Shown piece by piece: positions 8,185 to 18,000 of a stretch of DNA of 64,000 nucleotides. Below the pieces are notes generated by a model. That model ran no database searches and was not told where the DNA came from. It saw nothing but the letters and a program-made list of their open reading frames with translations. This stretch comes from Phytomonospora sp040655735 (GTDB taxonomy: Bacteria; Actinomycetota; Actinomycetes; Mycobacteriales; Micromonosporaceae): assembly GCF_040655735.1 (NCBI RefSeq), contig NZ_JBFAKK010000005.1:496001-560000 (forward strand), in the 5' to 3' direction. Made by a program: the position numbers and the translations under genes. Every line of letters begins with the position of its first letter. Position 1 is the first letter of the stretch.

Positions 8185-9468
8185 GTGGCGGGCATCAGCA
8201 ACATCTCCGCCCGGGAGATCCTCGACTCCCGCGGCAATCCCACCATCGAGGTGGAAATCCTGCTGGAGGACGGTACGACGGCGAGCGCGGCGGTGCCCTC
8301 GGGTGCCTCCACGGGCGCCTTCGAGGCCGTGGAGCTGCGGGACGGCGACGAGGACCGCTACGGCGGCAAGGGCGTCTTGAAGGCCGTCGACAACGTCGAC
8401 GAGCAGATCGTCGAGGAACTCCTCGGCTACGAGGTCAGTGAGCAACGTCTCATCGACCAGGCCATGCTGGACCTCGACGGCACCGCCAACAAGGCGAACC
8501 TGGGCGCCAACGCCATTCTCGGCGTCTCGCTCGCGGTCGCCCGCGCGGCCGCGGAGTCGGTCGGGCTTCCCCTCTACCGCTACCTCGGCGGACCCAACGC
8601 GCACCTGCTTCCGGTGCCGATGATGAACATCCTCAACGGTGGCGCGCACGCCGACACCAGCGTGGACGTGCAGGAGTTCATGATCGCGCCGATCGGCGCG
8701 CCGAACTTCACCGAGGCGGTCCGCTGGGGCGCCGAGACCTACCACGCCCTCAAGTCGGTCCTGAAGAAGAAGGGCCTGGCCACCGGTCTTGGCGACGAGG
8801 GCGGTTTCGCGCCCGAGCTGGGCAACAACCGCGAGGCGCTCGAACTGATCGCCGAGGGCGTCGAGAAGACCGGTCTGACCTTCGGCACGGACATCGCCGT
8901 CGCGCTCGACGTCGCCGCCACCGAGTTCTACCGGGACGGCGTCTACGAGTTCGAGGGCGCCAAGAAGACCGCCGAGGAGATGATGGCCTACTACGAGCAG
9001 CTGGTCGCCGACTTCCCGGTCGTCTCGATCGAGGACCCGCTGTCGGAGGACGACTGGGCCGGCTGGGCGGCGCTGACCGCGGCGCTCGGTGACAAGATCC
9101 AGATCGTCGGCGACGACCTGTTCGTCACCAACCCCGAGCGCCTGCGCCGGGGCATCGACGAGCGCTCGGCGAACGCGCTGCTGGTGAAGGTCAACCAGAT
9201 CGGCACGCTCACCGAGACCCTCGACGCCGTCGACCTCGCCCACCGCTCCGGCTTCACCACGATGATGAGCCACCGCTCGGGCGAGACCGAGGACACCACC
9301 ATCGCCGACCTGGCCGTCGCCGTGGGCAGCGGCCAGATCAAGACCGGCGCCCCCGCCCGGTCCGACCGCGTGGCCAAGTACAACCGGCTGCTGTGGATCG
9401 AGCGGGACCTGGACGACGCGGCCCGCTACGCCGGCGCCTCGGCGTTCCCGCGCTTCAACAAGGCCTAA
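8185..9468 (+). CDS. eno: Enolase
   Basis: 427 residues, full length for bacterial enolase (2-phosphoglycerate to phosphoenolpyruvate, cytoplasmic glycolysis). GTG 8185 lies 7 nt after AAGGAG. Diagnostic blocks are all present: GASTGAFEAVELRD, NGGAHADTSVDVQEFM, GLGDEGGFAPEL (catalytic Glu), SIEDPLSEDDW and QIVGDDLFVTN (metal ligands), LVKVNQIGTLTET (catalytic Lys) and the signature MMSHRSGETEDTTIADLA. It leads the eno-ftsB-DUF501-ppx cluster, the same order as Rv1023-Rv1026 in M. tuberculosis. Its stop codon falls at the edge of a palindromic element. Confidence 0.99.
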   Translation: MAGISNISAREILDSRGNPTIEVEILLEDGTTASAAVPSGASTGAFEAVELRDGDEDRYGGKGVLKAVDNVDEQIVEELLGYEVSEQRLIDQAMLDLDGTANKANLGANAILGVSLAVARAAAESVGLPLYRYLGGPNAHLLPVPMMNILNGGAHADTSVDVQEFMIAPIGAPNFTEAVRWGAETYHALKSVLKKKGLATGLGDEGGFAPELGNNREALELIAEGVEKTGLTFGTDIAVALDVAATEFYRDGVYEFEGAKKTAEEMMAYYEQLVADFPVVSIEDPLSEDDWAGWAALTAALGDKIQIVGDDLFVTNPERLRRGIDERSANALLVKVNQIGTLTETLDAVDLAHRSGFTTMMSHRSGETEDTTIADLAVAVGSGQIKTGAPARSDRVAKYNRLLWIERDLDDAARYAGASAFPRFNKA

Positions 9469-9538
9469 GCCGTGTCCTGGTGATCACTGCGGGGCTGCGG
9501 CGGGCTCGCACCCACAAGATCACCAGGACACGCCCTAG
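9465..9538. repeat. 74-bp palindromic element with IS-like ends at the eno stop codon
   Basis: Perfect 15-bp arms CGTGTCCTGGTGATC (9471-9485) and the complement (9518-9532) enclose a 32-nt GC-rich loop. Including flanks, the two ends match at 19 of 21 positions and are bordered by CTAA (9465-9468, containing the eno stop) and CTAG (9535-9538). The ends resemble IS5-family termini of the GGGCGTGTCC type, which favour CTAG-like targets. It may be a miniature or collapsed IS that now also serves as the eno terminator. Confidence 0.55.
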
Positions 9539-9617
9539 ACGCCTCACGCCTCACCCGCCGCCGACCGGGCGGCGGGTGAGGCCGTGGCCACGCCCCGAAT
9601 GCGGGTACGGTCGACGC

Positions 9618-10157
9618 GTGGCAGCACGTCGTGGACGACCCAGTGGGCAGGGGCCCGGTACCGGACGCCCCCGCAAGCCTCGCCGTGGCACCGTGCGGCC
9701 GGGGACCACCCGCCGCACCAGCGCCACGGGCGAGACGGCGAAGTCGACCCCGACGCCGAGGATCAGGCCCCCGCGCAGCCGCCGGATGAGCGCGCGCACG
9801 GCGATCCTGGCGCTGGTGCTCTCCGCACTCGCGCTGGCCTACGCCTATCCGGTGCGGACCTATTTCGGTCAGCGCGCCGAGATCGAGCGCTTGCAGGCGG
9901 AGCAGTCCGAGCAGCGTGAGCGGATCTCCGAGCTGGAGGCCGAGCGCGCGAAGTGGGAGGACGACGACTACATCGCCACCCAGGCGCGCATCCACCTGCT
10001 CCTGGTGCGGCCGGGGGAGAAGCCGCTGATCATCATCAGCGACCCCGAGGGCGCGGCGAAGGACGCCGGGGAGCCGTACGAGCCTCCGGCGACCGAGTCG
10101 GGAAACTGGTACGAAGAACTGCTGTCGAGCGTGGACGGCGCCGACGGCGCCGGCTGA
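9618..10157 (+). CDS. ftsB: FtsB/DivIC-type septum formation initiator
   Basis: 179 residues from GTG 9618. A basic, Pro/Arg-rich cytoplasmic tail (residues 1-58) is followed by one membrane helix (about 60-78, TAILALVLSALALAYAYPV), a coiled coil (about 84-113) and the conserved PGEKPLIII strand. This bitopic architecture is that of FtsB, which links FtsQ/FtsL in the divisome and activates septal peptidoglycan synthesis. Actinobacterial homologues carry the same long disordered N-terminus, which supports the early start. It lies between eno and DUF501, as in other actinobacteria. Confidence 0.88.
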   Translation: MAARRGRPSGQGPGTGRPRKPRRGTVRPGTTRRTSATGETAKSTPTPRIRPPRSRRMSARTAILALVLSALALAYAYPVRTYFGQRAEIERLQAEQSEQRERISELEAERAKWEDDDYIATQARIHLLLVRPGEKPLIIISDPEGAAKDAGEPYEPPATESGNWYEELLSSVDGADGAG

Positions 10158-10177
10158 ACAGGGCGGATTGAACCGAG

Positions 10178-10675
10178 TTGAGCTTGAACGAAGACGACCG
10201 GCGGGCGGTGGCCGCCCAGCTGGGTCGCCCGCCTCGCGACGTCCATGAAGTGGCACATCGCTGCCCGTGCGGGAACCCCGACACCGTGGCGACCCTGCCG
10301 AGGCTGTCGGACGGCACGCCCTTCCCGACGACGTTCTACCTGACCTGCCCCAAGGCGGCCAGCGCCGTCGGGCGCCTTGAGGCGGCCGGGGTGATGAAGG
10401 AGATGCAGGAGCGGCTGGCCGAGGACCCCGAGCTGGCGGCGCGCTACCAGGCGGCCCACGAGGACTACCTGGCGCGGCGCGCGAAGCTGGGCGAGGTGCC
10501 CGAGATCGCCGGGATCTCTGCGGGCGGCATGCCCACCCGGGTGAAGTGCCTGCACGTTCACCTCGGGCATTCGCTGGCCGTCGGCCGGGGCGTGAACCCC
10601 TTCGGGGACGAGACGCGCGACCTGGTCGGCGAGTGGTGGGCCGCGGGCCCCTGTGTGGCGGAGGAGAGCGAATGA
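10178..10675 (+). CDS. DUF501 family protein
   Basis: 165 residues. The start is probably TTG 10178, with TTG 10184 as the alternative. The DUF501 signature is clear: RCPCGNPDTVATLPRL, GTPFPTTFYLTCP and TRVKCLHVHLGHSLAVG, with Cys and His residues that could bind a metal. The biochemical role of the family is unknown, but it is constantly associated with ftsB and ppx in actinobacteria. It overlaps the ppx start by 4 bp (ATGA), indicating co-translation. Confidence 0.92.
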   Translation: MSLNEDDRRAVAAQLGRPPRDVHEVAHRCPCGNPDTVATLPRLSDGTPFPTTFYLTCPKAASAVGRLEAAGVMKEMQERLAEDPELAARYQAAHEDYLARRAKLGEVPEIAGISAGGMPTRVKCLHVHLGHSLAVGRGVNPFGDETRDLVGEWWAAGPCVAEESE

Positions 10676-11595
10676 GGGTCGCCGGGATCGACTGCGGGAC
10701 GAACTCCATTCGGCTGCTCGTCTGCGACATCGACGGGGGGCGGCTGACCGACGTGGTGCGGCGCATGGAGATCGTGCGCCTCGGCGAGGGCGTCGACAAG
10801 ACCGGGCGGCTGTCGCAGGCCGCTCTGGACCGCACCCGCAAGGCCCTGACCGACTACGCCGCGCAGCTGCGCGAGCTGGGCGCCGAGCGCGTCCGGATGG
10901 TCGCCACGAGCGCCAGCCGCGACGCGGCCAACGCCGCGGAGTTCACCGCGATGGTCACCTCGATCCTCGGTGTGGCCCCGGAGGTCATCACCGGCGACGA
11001 GGAGGCGGCGCTGTCCTTCGGTGGGGCCGTGCGCGGCCTGCCGCCGGAGATCGAGGCGCCCTTCCTGGTCGCCGACATCGGCGGCGGCTCGACGGAGTTC
11101 GTGCTCGGCGACAAGGCGGTGACCGCCGCGCGGTCGATGGACATCGGCTGCGTGCGGATGACCGAGCGCCACCTCCACGACGACCCGCCGACCGCCGCGC
11201 AGGTCGCCGCCGCGACCGCCGACATCGCCGCCGCCGTCGACACCGGACTGTCCACCGTGGACCCCGGCCGCACCGCGCGGACCCTCGTCGGGCTCGCCGG
11301 GTCGGTGACGACCGTGACCGCGCTGGCCCTCGGCCTCGGCGAGTACGAACCCGAGCGCATCCACCACGCGCGCGTCTCCTACGACGACGTGGCCCGGGTG
11401 ACCGGCGAACTGCTGGCGCAGACCAGCGCGCAGCGGCTCGCGCACGGCGTCATGCACCCCGGACGCGCCGACGTGATCGGCGCCGGCGCGCTGATCCTGC
11501 GGGTGCTGATGGAGCGCAGCGGAGCCGGCGAGGTCATCGCCAGCGAGCACGACATCCTCGACGGGATCGCCTGGAGTGTGGCGGACCAGCCCTAA
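10672..11595 (+). CDS. Exopolyphosphatase, Ppx/GppA family
   Basis: 307 residues, the short actinobacterial form consisting of the two ASKHA domains only. Phosphate-binding loops are seen at the N-terminus (AGIDCGTNSIRLLV) and as VADIGGGSTEFVLG, with the adenosine-like motif VGLAGSVTTVTAL. It is expected to hydrolyse polyphosphate or pppGpp, and M. tuberculosis has the homologue Rv1026 in the same position. A GGAGGAGAG site lies inside the end of DUF501. The stop overlaps the stop of the convergent WD40 gene (11592-11595). Confidence 0.93.
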   Translation: MRVAGIDCGTNSIRLLVCDIDGGRLTDVVRRMEIVRLGEGVDKTGRLSQAALDRTRKALTDYAAQLRELGAERVRMVATSASRDAANAAEFTAMVTSILGVAPEVITGDEEAALSFGGAVRGLPPEIEAPFLVADIGGGSTEFVLGDKAVTAARSMDIGCVRMTERHLHDDPPTAAQVAAATADIAAAVDTGLSTVDPGRTARTLVGLAGSVTTVTALALGLGEYEPERIHHARVSYDDVARVTGELLAQTSAQRLAHGVMHPGRADVIGAGALILRVLMERSGAGEVIASEHDILDGIAWSVADQP

Positions 11596-14500
11596 CCCCG
11601 CACCTCCACCGCCGTGAGCCCTTCCGGCCCGGTGAGCACGAGCAGCCCGCCGGGCGTGAACACCAGGTCCCCGACCGCGCCCGGCCGCGCGGTGACGATC
11701 CGCCGGCGCGCGGCCAGATCCCACACGGTCACCGCGCCCTCGGCATGGGCGGCCGCCAGCACCGGTGTCCCGTCGATCGCTCCGGCGGCGAAGTGCTCGA
11801 CGGGGCCGACGTCGGCGGTGTCGAAGGCCGCGACCGGTGCGCCGTCGACGATCCGGCGCACCCGGACGCGATCGCCGGGAACCCACGCGGCGATCACCGC
11901 GTGCCCGTCGAGGACGGTCGCGGCGATGCGCGGGTAGCCCTGGTCGCCCGCCAGATGCCAGGCGCGCCCGACGGGGTCGCCCGAGGCGAGGTCGAAAGCA
12001 CTGACGAGCACCTGGTCCTCGTCGTCCTGGTCGAAGTCGCTGAAGACGGCCACGACGCACGCGCGGCCGTCGATCTCGACGGGGGCGAGGTCCTGGACGT
12101 AGACGTCGGAGACCGACTCGATGCCGAAGGCGTGCAGCTCCTCACCTGTCCGGGGGCTCCACGCCGCCCCCGCCGAGCCCCACTCGTTGCCCTGCACGCC
12201 CACGAGCACATCACCGCCGGTCGAGGCGGCGAGCCTGCCGATCTCGATGTCGTACTCGCCGAACTCCGGGTCGGTGATCTCCCCGACGCGCTCGCCGGTC
12301 TCCAGGTCCCACAGGAGGAACGCGCGGACGTCGTCCTCGTCGAGCCCGTCGGGTCCGTAGGTGGCCGCGACGACGGTTCCGTTGAAGTCGACCGACGCCA
12401 GCGCGCTCACCGGACCGTCGTGGGCGCCGAAGGGTTCGCGGCACAGCGTGCCGTCGGCGGCGAAGACGTGGATCGCGTCCTCGGCGTCGAGGGCGAGCAG
12501 CCGTCCGTCCACTGTGGCCGACAACTCGCGCAGGCCCGAACCGCTCGCCTGCCAGGCGACCGTCCACTCGCCGGTTCCGGTGTCGGGGGTGCGCACGGGT
12601 TCGGGCTCGGAATCGGCCGGGGACGGTGGCGCCTGCCGGAGCGGATGCCAGGACCGGCCGGTGTGCACGTCGAGAACGGTGAGGCCGTTGTCGGTGCCGA
12701 CGGCGAGACCGCCGTCGGGCAGCGCCGTCAGCGACCGGACCCTCGAACCGAGGTCGATCTCGGCGACTCGGGCGGACTCGCGCTCCCCGAGCACCCACAG
12801 GGAGACGCCGCGATCGTCGGCGGTGGCGAGCCAGATTCCCTCCACTGCGGCGATCTGGACCGCCGACACCACGGGACCGCCGGAGCCCGGCAGGGCCGGA
12901 GCGGAGGGCTCAGCGGTCGCAAGATCCCACCGTGAGAGCACGCCGTCCTCGTCTGCGGACAGCACGAGGCCGTCGGACAGCACGAGGAGCAGCCGGTGCT
13001 CGGCCGCCTCGGGCGGCACCGCGCCCACTTCCTCGCCGCTGAGCGCGTCGAGGAGCAGCAGTGCGTTGTCGTCGGTGCGGCAGGCCAGCCACAGGCTCCC
13101 GTCGGGACGCGGGATCGGCATGACAAGGCGGATCCGGCCACCCGGCCAGGTGATCGCGCCGGTCTCGGCGCCGGTGACCGGATCCCAGAAGCGCAGCGGC
13201 GGATCGTCGTCGGCAGAACGGTTCAGGTACGAGACCGCCGACACGAGCCGGTCGGCGCCGCCGGGCAGGCGCACCGCCCGGACGAACGGCGCCGGCACCA
13301 CCGCGAGGCGTTCGCCGCTCGCCGGATCCCAGACACGCGAGTCGAAGTGGCGGTCGACGATCAGCGTGCGGCCCTCGGCGAGGGTGAACGCGCGCTGGAC
13401 CGTGTCGACGTCCTCGGGCGTGAAACTCCCGAGCGGCTCACCGGTGGCCACGTCCCAGCGCCTTGCGGAGTACAGGTCGGTGGAGGTCAGCACGCCCTCG
13501 CCGTCGACGGCGACCGTGTGGACCGGCTGCCCGTGCCCCAGCGGGCTCGCGGCGGCGGTGTCCCACAGCCACACGTCCTGGCCGGTGGAGTAGGCGAGCA
13601 GAACGCGGCCGTCGGGCAGTGCCAAAGGGGCCATCGCGTAGGTGATGCCCTTGCCCACGACGATCGTGCCGCCGTCGGCCGCGCCGGTCACGGGATCCCA
13701 CAGGCGCACACCGTCATCGGATCCCGCCGTGGCCAGCAGGACGCGGCCGTCGGCGGTCGGCACGGCGGTCAGCGCGGTGATCTCACCGACGGGCTTGCGC
13801 CAGCCCTCGTGGCACTCGGTGGTGTCGCGCAGATGCTCGCCGGTCAGCGGATCCCACAGCCGCGCACGGCCTCCGGGGCCGGCGGTCGCGAGGAGCCCGC
13901 CGACGGCGGCGAGCTTGCCCGTCGAGCCCTCCGGAAGGGAACGGCGCTCGCCGGTCTCCAGGTCCCATGTGGACGCCGGCCCGTCGTGGAGTCCCGCCGC
14001 CAGCAACGTCCGGCCGCCGGTGGTGAGCACGGCGAAGGAACTCATGGAACCCTCGGCCGCGCCCAGCGGGCGAACGTCGCCGGGGACGGCCGGGTTCCAC
14101 AGGCGGGGCTCGGCTCCGTCGACGGCGATTCGCACACCTTCGGGGGTCGCGACGGCCGCCAGTGCCGAGATCCCGCAGCCCTGCACGAACTCCGGTTCCA
14201 GTCGCAGCCCGGTCAGCGGGTCCCACAGGCGCACGATCCAGTCGTTGCCGCCCGAGGCGAGCACGGTCCGCCCGTCGTGCCAGGGGATCGCCGCGAGGGC
14301 GGTCACTCCGTCCTCGTGGGCGGTGATCGGCCCGCCGAACTGCTCGGCGGCGACCGGGTCCCACAGGCGGATCGTCCCGTCATCGCACCCCGACGCCAGC
14401 AGCGGCCGGCCTCCGGGCAGCGAAAGCACCGCCATGGCGTGGATGTAGGCGCGATGCCCGGTGAGCCGCCTGCTCGCGGACGGCTCGGTCCGGCTCGCCC

Positions 14501-14918
14501 AGCGTTGTGTCCACAGTGTTCGGTCGACGGTCTCGGCCGGGCCGAGGATCGCGCGCAGGCGGGCATCGTCGCGAGCCATGGTCACCACGACCCGCACGCC
14601 CGGTTCGGTGGCGAGCCTGCGCGCCACCGTGCCCGCCACGCCCTCGGGGTCGGCGGCCCGGTCGACGTCGTGCAGTACGAGGGTGACGTCGCCGCCGTCG
14701 CGGTCGGCAAGCCTCGCGGCGAAGTCTCCGACCCGGTCGGCGCGGGCGAAACCGCGACCGAGGGAGAGCCCCGCGACGCAGCCTGCGACCGACAGGCCCG
14801 CCACGTTGAGACCGGCCTCACCGGTCGCCTCGGTGACCCGCTCAAGCGCCCCGGCGTCGCCGATGAGGATGAACAGGCCCTTTTCGGTCGTACGCAGCCA
14901 TTCGTCGATCCGTCGCAT
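11592..14918 (-). CDS. Large WD40-repeat protein with degenerate NTPase-like N-terminus
   Basis: 1108 residues. Roughly the first 150 residues resemble a worn-down STAND/AAA module: LFILIGDAGALERV occupies the P-loop position but lacks the GK[ST] core, and VTLVLHDVDRA looks like a Walker B strand. The remainder is WD40 repeats with many DGTIRLWDP / VRLWDPLTG closing strands, enough for about two seven-bladed propellers. There is no signal peptide or membrane segment. It is probably a cytoplasmic scaffold or sensor. Such proteins are frequent in filamentous actinomycetes, and their partners are usually unknown. Confidence 0.85.
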   Translation of the reverse strand: MRRIDEWLRTTEKGLFILIGDAGALERVTEATGEAGLNVAGLSVAGCVAGLSLGRGFARADRVGDFAARLADRDGGDVTLVLHDVDRAADPEGVAGTVARRLATEPGVRVVVTMARDDARLRAILGPAETVDRTLWTQRWASRTEPSASRRLTGHRAYIHAMAVLSLPGGRPLLASGCDDGTIRLWDPVAAEQFGGPITAHEDGVTALAAIPWHDGRTVLASGGNDWIVRLWDPLTGLRLEPEFVQGCGISALAAVATPEGVRIAVDGAEPRLWNPAVPGDVRPLGAAEGSMSSFAVLTTGGRTLLAAGLHDGPASTWDLETGERRSLPEGSTGKLAAVGGLLATAGPGGRARLWDPLTGEHLRDTTECHEGWRKPVGEITALTAVPTADGRVLLATAGSDDGVRLWDPVTGAADGGTIVVGKGITYAMAPLALPDGRVLLAYSTGQDVWLWDTAAASPLGHGQPVHTVAVDGEGVLTSTDLYSARRWDVATGEPLGSFTPEDVDTVQRAFTLAEGRTLIVDRHFDSRVWDPASGERLAVVPAPFVRAVRLPGGADRLVSAVSYLNRSADDDPPLRFWDPVTGAETGAITWPGGRIRLVMPIPRPDGSLWLACRTDDNALLLLDALSGEEVGAVPPEAAEHRLLLVLSDGLVLSADEDGVLSRWDLATAEPSAPALPGSGGPVVSAVQIAAVEGIWLATADDRGVSLWVLGERESARVAEIDLGSRVRSLTALPDGGLAVGTDNGLTVLDVHTGRSWHPLRQAPPSPADSEPEPVRTPDTGTGEWTVAWQASGSGLRELSATVDGRLLALDAEDAIHVFAADGTLCREPFGAHDGPVSALASVDFNGTVVAATYGPDGLDEDDVRAFLLWDLETGERVGEITDPEFGEYDIEIGRLAASTGGDVLVGVQGNEWGSAGAAWSPRTGEELHAFGIESVSDVYVQDLAPVEIDGRACVVAVFSDFDQDDEDQVLVSAFDLASGDPVGRAWHLAGDQGYPRIAATVLDGHAVIAAWVPGDRVRVRRIVDGAPVAAFDTADVGPVEHFAAGAIDGTPVLAAAHAEGAVTVWDLAARRRIVTARPGAVGDLVFTPGGLLVLTGPEGLTAVEVRG

Positions 14919-15084
14919 CGCGAGATCCTACGAGGCGCCGGTCCACTGTGGCCGATCGCCGTCGCAAGGAAGCCCCCTACCCGCCCACGCCTGCGCCCCA
15001 CACGACAGCGGGTGGCGAGTTTACGACCGGACGAGAACTCGTCACGCCGGAACAGGTCACCGGCGAGCATCGACGCATATAAAG

Positions 15085-18000
15085 ATGCGCATGCCCCCAA
15101 GCAGAAGACGCGTCGCCCGACGCATCACGCCCGCCCTGGCGCTCACCATGGCGCCCGCGCTCGCCCTCTCCGGGCTCGCGACTCCGGTCCAGGCGACCGA
15201 ACCCCCCACCGCACCGTCCATCATGGCCACTCCCCAGGGCGCGCCCGCCGACACCTCGCTCACCCTCATCACCGGTGACGTCGTGCGCGTGCACGCCATC
15301 GGCGACGGCACCTCGACCATCGAGGTCGAGCGGCCCGAAGGCGCCACCGGCGGCGTCCTCACCCAGACCTACAACGGCTCGACCTACGTCATCCCCGACG
15401 AGGCCATGCCCTACGTCTCCGCGCGCACCGTCGACATCGACCTCTTCAACGTCGACCTGCTCCTCGAATACGGCTACACCGACGGCATTCCGGTCATCGC
15501 CTCCTACGGCTCGGCGATGCCCCGCACCCTCTCGGCCTTCGACGGCGCCGGCCGCGGCCGCGCGCTGCCCAGTATCAACGCCGCCGCCTACACCGTCGAC
15601 GGCGACGAGCCCGGCGCCCTCTGGGACGACCTGACCTCGGCCGGCAGGGCCCGCGCGCTGTCGACCGGCGTCGACCACCTGTGGCTCGACGGCAAGGTCA
15701 AGGCCGACCTCACCCAGAGCGTCCCGCAGATCGGCGCGCCCGAGGCGTGGGCCGCCGGATACGACGGGACCGGCATCACCGTCGCCGTCCTCGACACCGG
15801 CATCGACGCCGAGCACGTGGACCTGGCCGGCCAGATCACCGCCACCAAGGACTTCACCGACAGCCCCAGCGGCGTCGACGACGTCAACGGCCACGGCACC
15901 CACGTCGCCTCCACCATCGCCGGCAGCGGCATCGGCGACGGACAGCACAAGGGCGTCGCCCCCGGCGCCGACGTCATCGTCGGCAAGGTCCTCGACGACG
16001 GCGGTTACGGCCAGGACTCCTGGATCATCGGCGCCATGGAATGGGCCGTCGAACAGGGCGCCGACGTGGTCAACCTCAGTCTCGGCGGGCAGGCGCCCGA
16101 CGACGGCACCGACCCGATGTCGCTGGCCGTCGACGAGCTGTCGGCCAACTCCGACACCCTCTTCGTCATCGCCGCCGGCAACTCCGGCTGCTCGGGCTGC
16201 ATCAGCTCGCCCGGTTCGGCCGCCTCGGCGCTGACCGTCGGCGCGGTCGACAAGTCCGACGAGATCGCCTACTTCACCAGCCAGGGACCGCTGCACGGCA
16301 GCTTCGCCCTCAAGCCCGACCTCTCGGCGCCCGGCGTCGACATCTCGGCGGCGCGCTCGCAGTACACCGACGGATCCGGTCTGTACCAGTCGATGTCGGG
16401 CACCTCGATGGCCACGCCGCACATGGTCGGCGCCGCCGCGGTCCTCAAGCAGCAGCACCCCGACTGGGACGGTGAGCGCATCAAGGACGCGCTCATGAGC
16501 ACCTCGGCGCAGCTGGCGTACACGCCGTACCAGATCGGCACCGGCCGCGTCGACCTCGCCGCCGCCGTCTCGTCCTCGCTGACCGCGACGGGCGCGATCG
16601 ACTTCGGCTTCTACGACTGGCCGCACGAGGACCAGCCGGCCGCCAAGACGGTCACCTACACCAACTCCGGCGACACCGACATCACCGTCGACGTCTCGGT
16701 CGCGGTCACCGACGAGACCGGCACCGCCGCTCCCGAGGGCGCCTTCACCGTCACCGCGCCGACCGTGACGGTCCCGGCCGGTGGCAGCTCCACTGTGGAC
16801 GTCGTGGCGACGCCTTCGCTGCTGCCGCTGGGTAAGACCTTCGGCGGAAAGGTGACCGCCTCGGTCGCCGGGACCGCCGTCGCCCACACCGGCCTCGGCC
16901 TGGTGAAGGAGCAGGAGCGCTACGGCCTGACCGTCAAGGTCATCGGCCGCGACGGCAAGCCGGCCGCCGGTTACTTCGGCATCCAGAGCCTCGAATGGGT
17001 CGAGCCCTACCCGGTCGCCGTCGACGGCGAGACGCAGCTGCGACTGGCGCCGAGCACCTTCGCCATCACCATGTTCCTCGACCAGCCCGGTCCCGACGGG
17101 GCCGCCGAAGGTTCACTGGTCGTGCTCATCGCGCCCGAGGTCGTCCTGGACGGCGACACCACCGTCGTCCTCGACGCCCGCACGGCCGTCAAGAGCACCG
17201 CCGTCACACCGGTCGACACCGTCGACCGCCAGCGGCACGTATGGACGCACCGGACCCTCAGCGAGGCGTCCACAATGGACAACGGCCTGATGCTGCCGCT
17301 GTACGTCGAGGACGTCTACGTCACGCCGACCGCGCCGGTCACCGTCGGCGAGTTCGAGTTCTACGCCCGCTGGCGCAAGGGACTCTCGCCGCTGACGCTG
17401 AGCCTGTTCGGGCTCGGCGAGGTCGACGCCCTCGTCCAGGCCGGTTCGATGCAGACCGACTTCCGCTGGCTCGCCAAGGAGACCGTCTACGCCGGCAAGG
17501 GCGCGGCCGCCGACTACGAGGGCCTGCGCGCCAAGGGCAGGATCGCCGTGATCACCCGCAGCGACGAGGTCCCGCCCGCCGACCGGGCCGCCGCGGCCCT
17601 CGCCGCCGGCGTCAAGCTGCTCGTCGTCGTCAACGACCGGCCCGGCGTGCTCTCCGAGTACTACGCCGAGGCCGGCCTGCTCGTCGTCGCGCTCAAGGCC
17701 GACGAGGGCGCCGGACTGATCCGCCTCGCCAAGTGGGGAATCCCGCTGACGGCGGTGTCGACGAAGTACACGCCCTTCGTCTACGACCTGGTCGACCCGC
17801 ACCCGGGCGCCGTCCCGAACGAACTGACCTACCGCCCCGCCAAGCGCGAACTCGCCCGCGTCGACGCCAAGTACCACGGCAAGACCCCCGGTGAGGGCTC
17901 CGGCTTCCGCTACGACCTGCGTCCCTGGTCGCCGCGCGCGATCGGGTACCAGGAGTACCTGCCGGTGCCGTCGCTGCGAACCGAGTGGGTCTCGGCGCCC

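Noticed and set aside
14977..16887. Long open frame antisense to the subtilisin gene, and similar antisense frames at 1944-3425, 6179-7711 and 10558-12060
   Set aside because: They mirror real genes on the other strand. High third-position GC keeps antisense frames open, and the translations are Arg/Gly/Val-rich without any domain.
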